Positions 14,165 to 18,026 of a stretch of 18,026 nucleotides of DNA are shown here, one piece after another. This stretch comes from JBHJGO01 sp050331715 (lineage in GTDB: Bacteria > Cyanobacteriota > Cyanobacteriia > Cyanobacteriales > Microcoleaceae): NCBI GenBank assembly GCA_050331715.1, contig JBHJGO010000118.1, forward strand, positions 1 through 18,026. The letters run 5' to 3'. Below the pieces are notes generated by a model, which saw only the letters and a program-made list of their open reading frames with translations, was not told where the DNA came from and searched no databases. The first letter of the stretch is position 1. Each line of letters begins with the position of its first letter. The translations under genes and the position numbers were made by a program.

Positions 14165-15601
14165 TTACAAGGCTTCTTGTTGAGTCAATCGCTGACGAAT
14201 CAGGATAAAACCAGCAGCCAACCAGAATAACAATAGTCCTCCCGTAATCATCAGGGTTGGCATTAGTCCTAGCTTCACAATCAGAGCGGGAGCCGCTGCC
14301 GTGAACAGACCTCCACCGACAATCGGTTCAAAAAAGAGCTGCTTATAGGCAAAGCTCTCAAATGCACCAGAGCGATTTTCCGGATCAACCATCCGCATCA
14401 AGAGAATCCCCGTTGCTGTAACGCCCATCGATTGACCCATATCGCCAATTCCCTTCTCAAACCAATAATCGGGAAAAATTCGAGGGGCGAAATAGATAAA
14501 GAACAGCACATTCCAGGTAATACCAACAACGCTAAGGATAACGAAACTACCCAAATTACTGCCAATGACTTGTAATGAAATTGATGCCAGTGCCGTCACT
14601 ACCACCACATCCAAAGCAGACCCAGCAATATTCTTCATCAGACGAGGCATGATCAAAACTTCTAGATCCAGCCTTTCCATAACGATTTGAACCACAATGC
14701 CCCCAACTAGAGCCATCGGAAACAACGGGACATAGGTCATCACCTCAAATCCAGTTTGTCCCCAGGTCAAGCTCTCAATTAAAATCAACCCCTTTTGAAT
14801 TAACCAACCAATAATCACTGCAATGCCAACAAAGCCAAAATTGAGCGATAGGGGGTCTATCAACAAACCTCTGGTCAAGTGCGCCCGACGTTCCTGCCGA
14901 CGGGGTGTTTCCTGCCGATGGGTGAGTTCAGGCAGCTCATCCGATTCTGTTGGGGTTGGTTGAACTGTTTGGATATGCCCTTTTCTCCGGGCCCAATCTG
15001 CCAGAGCTGTCCCTGCGATGATCCCCGTAACAATTCCAACCGTTGCCAAACCCAGAGCTAGATCTGCACCTTCTTCAAATCCCAATTCTCCGAAGGTCTC
15101 TGCCATCCCTCCGGCTGTACCATGACCTCCTTCAAATCCAATTTCAATCAATGCCGCAGAAATCGGATTGGCTCCGAATACGGGAATCAAAATTGCCAAA
15201 GTTACAAGAATTCCGATCACGTACTGACCCCAGGCCAGGGCTTGCCCTAATACCACCTGAGGGGCAGCTTTGCGCCAGATGCTACGCGGATTTGGAATAG
15301 TTTCACCGAGGAACAATGCAGCAAATACGATATTAATGAAGATTCCAGGAGACTGAGACCAAACGGTACGAATGGGTTCAACAAATAATCCCTGAGCAAG
15401 GATGATATCTTCGCCCCCGACTGCTCGGAAAATCGCGCCTAAAACTTGAGGGCCGAGCAAAAGTGCAAGTGCGCCAGCAACGATTGATTCGGGTAGATGA
15501 AGCTGTCGAATCCACTTGATTTTGTGCTTGAGATATCGTCCTGCTAAAACCAGCAGAGCAATCCAGATGAATGCAAAGAATACATCCTTAAGTGTGAACA
15601 T
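14165..15601 (-). CDS. gltS: Sodium:glutamate symporter, GltS (ESS) family
   Basis: The 478-aa membrane protein imports glutamate with sodium. It shows the two inverted halves of the ESS family. The first half contains GFEGGHGTAGG (155-165) in its re-entrant region. The second half contains the matching FEKGIGDMGQSMGVTATG (381-398) followed by LLMRMVDP. A charged loop of about 45 residues (about 203-247, Arg/Glu/Thr-rich) joins the halves and is longer than in E. coli GltS, which is about 400 aa in total. About ten or more membrane segments are visible. ATG 15601 is preceded by an AGGGAA-type site. It is divergent from crtD. Family is clear; the exact substrate is inferred. Confidence 0.85.
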   Translation of the reverse strand: MFTLKDVFFAFIWIALLVLAGRYLKHKIKWIRQLHLPESIVAGALALLLGPQVLGAIFRAVGGEDIILAQGLFVEPIRTVWSQSPGIFINIVFAALFLGETIPNPRSIWRKAAPQVVLGQALAWGQYVIGILVTLAILIPVFGANPISAALIEIGFEGGHGTAGGMAETFGELGFEEGADLALGLATVGIVTGIIAGTALADWARRKGHIQTVQPTPTESDELPELTHRQETPRRQERRAHLTRGLLIDPLSLNFGFVGIAVIIGWLIQKGLILIESLTWGQTGFEVMTYVPLFPMALVGGIVVQIVMERLDLEVLIMPRLMKNIAGSALDVVVVTALASISLQVIGSNLGSFVILSVVGITWNVLFFIYFAPRIFPDYWFEKGIGDMGQSMGVTATGILLMRMVDPENRSGAFESFAYKQLFFEPIVGGGLFTAAAPALIVKLGLMPTLMITGGLLLFWLAAGFILIRQRLTQQEAL

Positions 15602-15684
15602 AAGTTAAAGTTCCCTGAATTAAGTGAAGGCAGTATATCAGTGCTTTCCAGCAGTTAATGTATTGAGCTTCACTCCAGAGAAAC

Positions 15685-15746
15685 TAGACATCGGGAGAAA
15701 TCCGATTATGATAGAAGTGTTAAGAAATATTAATTAAGAAATATTA
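15685..15746 (+). promoter_or_regulatory. Candidate crtD promoter with a duplicated 14-bp element
   Basis: TAGACA (15685-15690) and TATGAT (15707-15712), 16 bases apart, fit a sigma70-type promoter and would start transcription near 15719. Immediately there, TTAAGAAATATTA occurs twice in tandem at 15720-15732 and 15734-15746, ending 10 bases before the crtD start. The position suggests a repressor site or a leader element. Confidence 0.4.
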
Positions 15747-15755
15747 GTTTGATTC

Positions 15756-17306
15756 ATGCAAGGGTTTAGGTCAGATCACAACAGTGGAAAAAAGGTTGTC
15801 GTCATTGGTGCAGGAATTGGGGGTCTAACGGCTGCTGCATTGCTGGCCCATCGGGGTTATTCAGTCAAGGTTTTTGATCAGGCAATTGTGCCGGGTGGCT
15901 GTGCATCAACTTTTAAGCGGAAAGGATTTACTTTTGACGTTGGAGCAACTCAGGTGGCCGGACTGGAACCGGGTGGTATCCACCATCGAATTTTCTCGGA
16001 GCTTGGCATCGAATTACCCAAAGCAACCCCTTGTGATCCAGCCTGTGCAGTGGTTTTGCCCGATGAAACTGAACCGATTAGTGTTTGGCGTGATCCAGAG
16101 AAATGGCGCAGGGAGCGTGAACGTCAATTCCCCGGCAGTGAACCCTTCTGGCAACTGATGCATCGGTTGTTCCAGGCCAGTTGGAAATTTCAAGGCCGCG
16201 ATCCGGTTCTACCGCCCCGAAGCGTCTGGGATCTGTGGCAACTGACTCAAGCCCTGCGCCCGGATACTCTGATTACCCTGCCCTTCACTTTCATGACTGT
16301 CGCCGATGCCCTCAGACTCTTCAAACTTGACCGGGATCAGCGGTTAAAAACTTTTCTAGATTTGCAGCTTAAACTCTATTCCCAGGTTGATACCGAAGAA
16401 ACAGCGTTGTTGTATGCGGCCACTGCTCTGGGTGTCTCCCAGGAACCGCAAGGCTTGTACCACTTGAAGGGGAGCATGCAAGTGTTGAGCGACTGTCTGG
16501 TCAATGCCCTGGAACGGGATGGGGGCCAGATTGCAATGCGGCACACTGTCGAAGCAATTGAGACCCAGCAGAACCGAGCAATAGCCATTCAAATTCGTAA
16601 TCAAAAAACAGGTGAAGTTCGACGAGAAACCGCTGATCAGGTCGTGGCCAATGTGACAGTTCAGAATTTGGTTCAATTACTGGGCTGGGAAAACACCTCA
16701 TGGAGTCCACAACTCCCCCAGAATCCGCTGCAAAAACTCTACAAACGGCGGATTGACAAGCTCCCGCCTGCTTCGGGGGCATTTGTAATCTATCTAGGAG
16801 TCGATCAAGCGGCGATTCCAGAAAACTGTCCACCCCACCTGCAATTTCTCTATGACTACAACGGATTAATTGGTGAGAACAACTCCCTTTTCGTTTCCGT
16901 CAGTTCTCCGGGGGATGGGCGAGCGCCTGCAGGTCAGGCAACGATTACGGCTTCCAGTTTCACAGATACTCGTCAATGGTGGAACTGCCAGGATTATGAA
17001 GCGCTTAAGCAGCGCCATACAGAGGAAGCAGTTAACCGTCTGAGTTCCTATTTCAAGCTGACGCCGGAGACTATTCTCTATCAGGAGGCAGCTACCCCTC
17101 GAACCTTTGCCCGATTTACCGCCCGCGACCAGGGGGTTGTGGGCGGTGTGGGTCAGCGAATTCCTACTTTTGGGCCGTTTGGATTTGCGAACCGCACACC
17201 AGTCAATCACCTATGGCTAGTGGGAGATTGTACCCATCCCGGCGAAGGAACAGCAGGCGTTTCCTACTCTGCCCTGACTGTCGTTAGACAAATTGAGGCT
17301 CCATAA
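15756..17306 (+). CDS. crtD: Carotenoid C-3',4' desaturase CrtD-like FAD protein
   Basis: This 516-aa flavoprotein belongs to the phytoene-desaturase/CrtO family. The FAD-binding Rossmann motif VVVIGAGIGGLTAA is at 14-27, followed by PGGCASTFKRKGFTFDVGATQVAGLEP (46-72), and the C-terminal FAD motif HLWLVGDCTHPGEG is at 485-498. The segments DVGATQVAGLEPGGIHHRIF and CDPACAVVLP are what I recognise as typical of cyanobacterial CrtD, which makes the C-3',4' double bond in myxol glycoside (myxoxanthophyll) synthesis in the membranes. CrtH/CrtO-like isomerases or ketolases are the alternative. Start ATG 15756 has no strong ribosome site but lies just before the Rossmann fold, with about 13 extra residues. 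It is divergent from gltS. Confidence 0.82.
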   Translation: MQGFRSDHNSGKKVVVIGAGIGGLTAAALLAHRGYSVKVFDQAIVPGGCASTFKRKGFTFDVGATQVAGLEPGGIHHRIFSELGIELPKATPCDPACAVVLPDETEPISVWRDPEKWRRERERQFPGSEPFWQLMHRLFQASWKFQGRDPVLPPRSVWDLWQLTQALRPDTLITLPFTFMTVADALRLFKLDRDQRLKTFLDLQLKLYSQVDTEETALLYAATALGVSQEPQGLYHLKGSMQVLSDCLVNALERDGGQIAMRHTVEAIETQQNRAIAIQIRNQKTGEVRRETADQVVANVTVQNLVQLLGWENTSWSPQLPQNPLQKLYKRRIDKLPPASGAFVIYLGVDQAAIPENCPPHLQFLYDYNGLIGENNSLFVSVSSPGDGRAPAGQATITASSFTDTRQWWNCQDYEALKQRHTEEAVNRLSSYFKLTPETILYQEAATPRTFARFTARDQGVVGGVGQRIPTFGPFGFANRTPVNHLWLVGDCTHPGEGTAGVSYSALTVVRQIEAP

Positions 17307-17368
17307 GCTGTGAGGGAATTGCAAGCAAATACGGAAGTGTTGCACAATTTCATCTGTGCCATGCCAGT

Positions 17369-17767
17369 ATGGAAAAAAAAGTTCCAGCAGATCCTATGGA
17401 AAATTCATCTCCCGACAGCTTGAAGATTACTGTTCCGCGATTCAGCCGCAACACATTCATTGCAAAGTTATCGCTTGTTCTAATCTTTTCAGGAGTCTTC
17501 GGCTACTACTTTCAGCGGCAAGCCCTGATCAACGTTGAACGGGGTCAGCAATTAACCCGTGAATCCTACTTGGAAGAATTTGATCAATATCGCCGTGAAC
17601 TATTGAATAATGAAACCTACGTCAATAATCCAGCCCTTGGCTACATCGCTATGTTAATTGTGCTGGCAGTTTTAATCGGTTCCTATGAGTTGCTTTCTAT
17701 TCTTCTAAGTTTGCTAATCGGTAAATTGACTGGTTCTCAACAACCTATTGATTTAGATAAGCACTAA
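17369..17767 (+). CDS. Small two-TM membrane protein, function unknown
   Basis: The 132-aa product has a polar N-terminus, a first membrane segment (about 30-48), a charged loop (about 52-86, with YLEEFDQYRRELLNNETYV), a second membrane segment (about 90-117) and a short acidic tail. ATG 17396 (residue 10) is an alternative start; neither has a clear ribosome site. It follows crtD by 62 bases on the same strand and might be cotranscribed. I do not recognise the family. Confidence 0.65.
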   Translation: MEKKVPADPMENSSPDSLKITVPRFSRNTFIAKLSLVLIFSGVFGYYFQRQALINVERGQQLTRESYLEEFDQYRRELLNNETYVNNPALGYIAMLIVLAVLIGSYELLSILLSLLIGKLTGSQQPIDLDKH

Positions 17768-17812
17768 TCAAATTCAGCAAAGAGACTGGACTTGTTTTTA
17801 TAAAGCACAGCT

Positions 17813-17887
17813 TTAACTTACGTCCAACTGTTTACGAAACACAATCTTATCCTCTCCAGCTTTATAGAAATCCCGAATCCTTGCCTC
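17813..17887 (-). pseudogene. 3' remnant of a reverse-strand gene, apparently cut by an insertion sequence
   Basis: On the reverse strand an open frame reads EARIRDFYKAGEDKIVFRKQ then LDVS and TAA 17813-17815. It looks like a real protein end. Reading upstream it crosses 17888, where an IS end is suspected, and meets a stop at 17903-17905. The likely explanation is a gene whose 5' part was separated by the element. The family is not recognised, and a chance frame of this length cannot be excluded. Confidence 0.35.
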
Positions 17888-18026
17888 CAGGGCCATTTCA
17901 TTCTAATTGAGTGATTGATATGGTAGAAAGGATGTTTAACTTTTAGGGTACTCTTTAAATGTCTCAACCTGCAATTGTAGAAGCTTTTGCGGACTTAGCA
18001 GATACTCGCAGAACAGCGGGACAGCG
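17888..18026 (+). mobile_element. Left end of an ISAs1-like insertion sequence (partial)
   Basis: The element probably begins near CAGGGCCATTTCATTCTAA at 17888, about 70 bases before the transposase start, and runs out of the window. Support is the transposase N-terminus, the leader length, and the sudden end of the reverse-strand reading frame at this point. The right end and target duplication are not in view; the exact boundary is inferred. Confidence 0.45.
17959..18026 (+). CDS. Transposase, ISAs1-like, N-terminus only
   Basis: ATG 17959 opens a frame reading MSQPAIVEAFADLADTRRTA and then GQR to the window end. The pattern of a short leader helix followed by (D)LxDxRRxxGQR is what I recognise from the N-terminal associated domain of ISAs1-type DDE transposases. 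Only 22 residues are present, so the family call is moderate. The catalytic domain should lie beyond the edge. Confidence 0.5.
   Translation, partial: MSQPAIVEAFADLADTRRTAGQ

Overview
The window looks like chromosomal DNA of a cyanobacterium, probably a filamentous non-model lineage. The evidence is a light-repressed-type long ribosome hibernation factor (lrtA/hpf), a CrtD-like carotenoid C-3',4' desaturase, tandem Uma2 genes, a cyanobacterial-type CHAT protein, a GltS-type symporter, sulfo- and glycosyltransferases with long Gln/Glu/Ser-rich coiled-coil tails, and three HIP1 octamers (GCGATCGC). Base composition varies by eye: the glycan-enzyme block at the left is AT-rich, while ffh and crtD are richer in G+C.

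Region 1 (1-6660) is a surface-glycan type cluster. It holds the decayed 3' end of a coiled-coil gene built on a 42-bp repeat, a two-domain glycosyltransferase, a sulfotransferase with a coiled-coil tail, and, convergent to these, a large TPR scaffold gene broken near its 5' end by an in-frame TAA. The glycosyltransferase and sulfotransferase end in nearly the same C-terminal peptide, which suggests a common origin or a shared docking role.

Region 2 (6752-10197) is core housekeeping. A haloalkane-dehalogenase/epoxide-hydrolase-like enzyme is divergent from ffh (SRP54 GTPase). A terminator-like hairpin follows ffh, and then a roughly 300-nt leader precedes the hibernation factor.

Region 3 (10268-14133) is accessory and visibly decaying or rearranging. 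It contains an exported CHAT-domain protease-like gene split by an in-frame TAA, a small membrane protein, two tandem Uma2 (PD-(D/E)XK-like) genes of which the first carries an in-frame TAA, and a small secreted Cys-containing protein. The end of that last gene has been rewritten by a 73-bp insertion that creates a perfect 37-bp direct repeat.

Region 4 (14165-18026) holds a GltS-type Na+/glutamate symporter divergent from crtD, a small two-TM protein, a short reverse-strand gene remnant, and the start of an ISAs1-like insertion sequence cut by the window edge.

The most notable overall pattern is that four loci carry in-frame stops and all of them are TAA. UAA still terminates ffh, gltS and crtD at sensible places, so the simplest reading is recent pseudogenization (or sequence error) in accessory genes rather than a changed code. 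I found no tRNA, rRNA or real CRISPR array.
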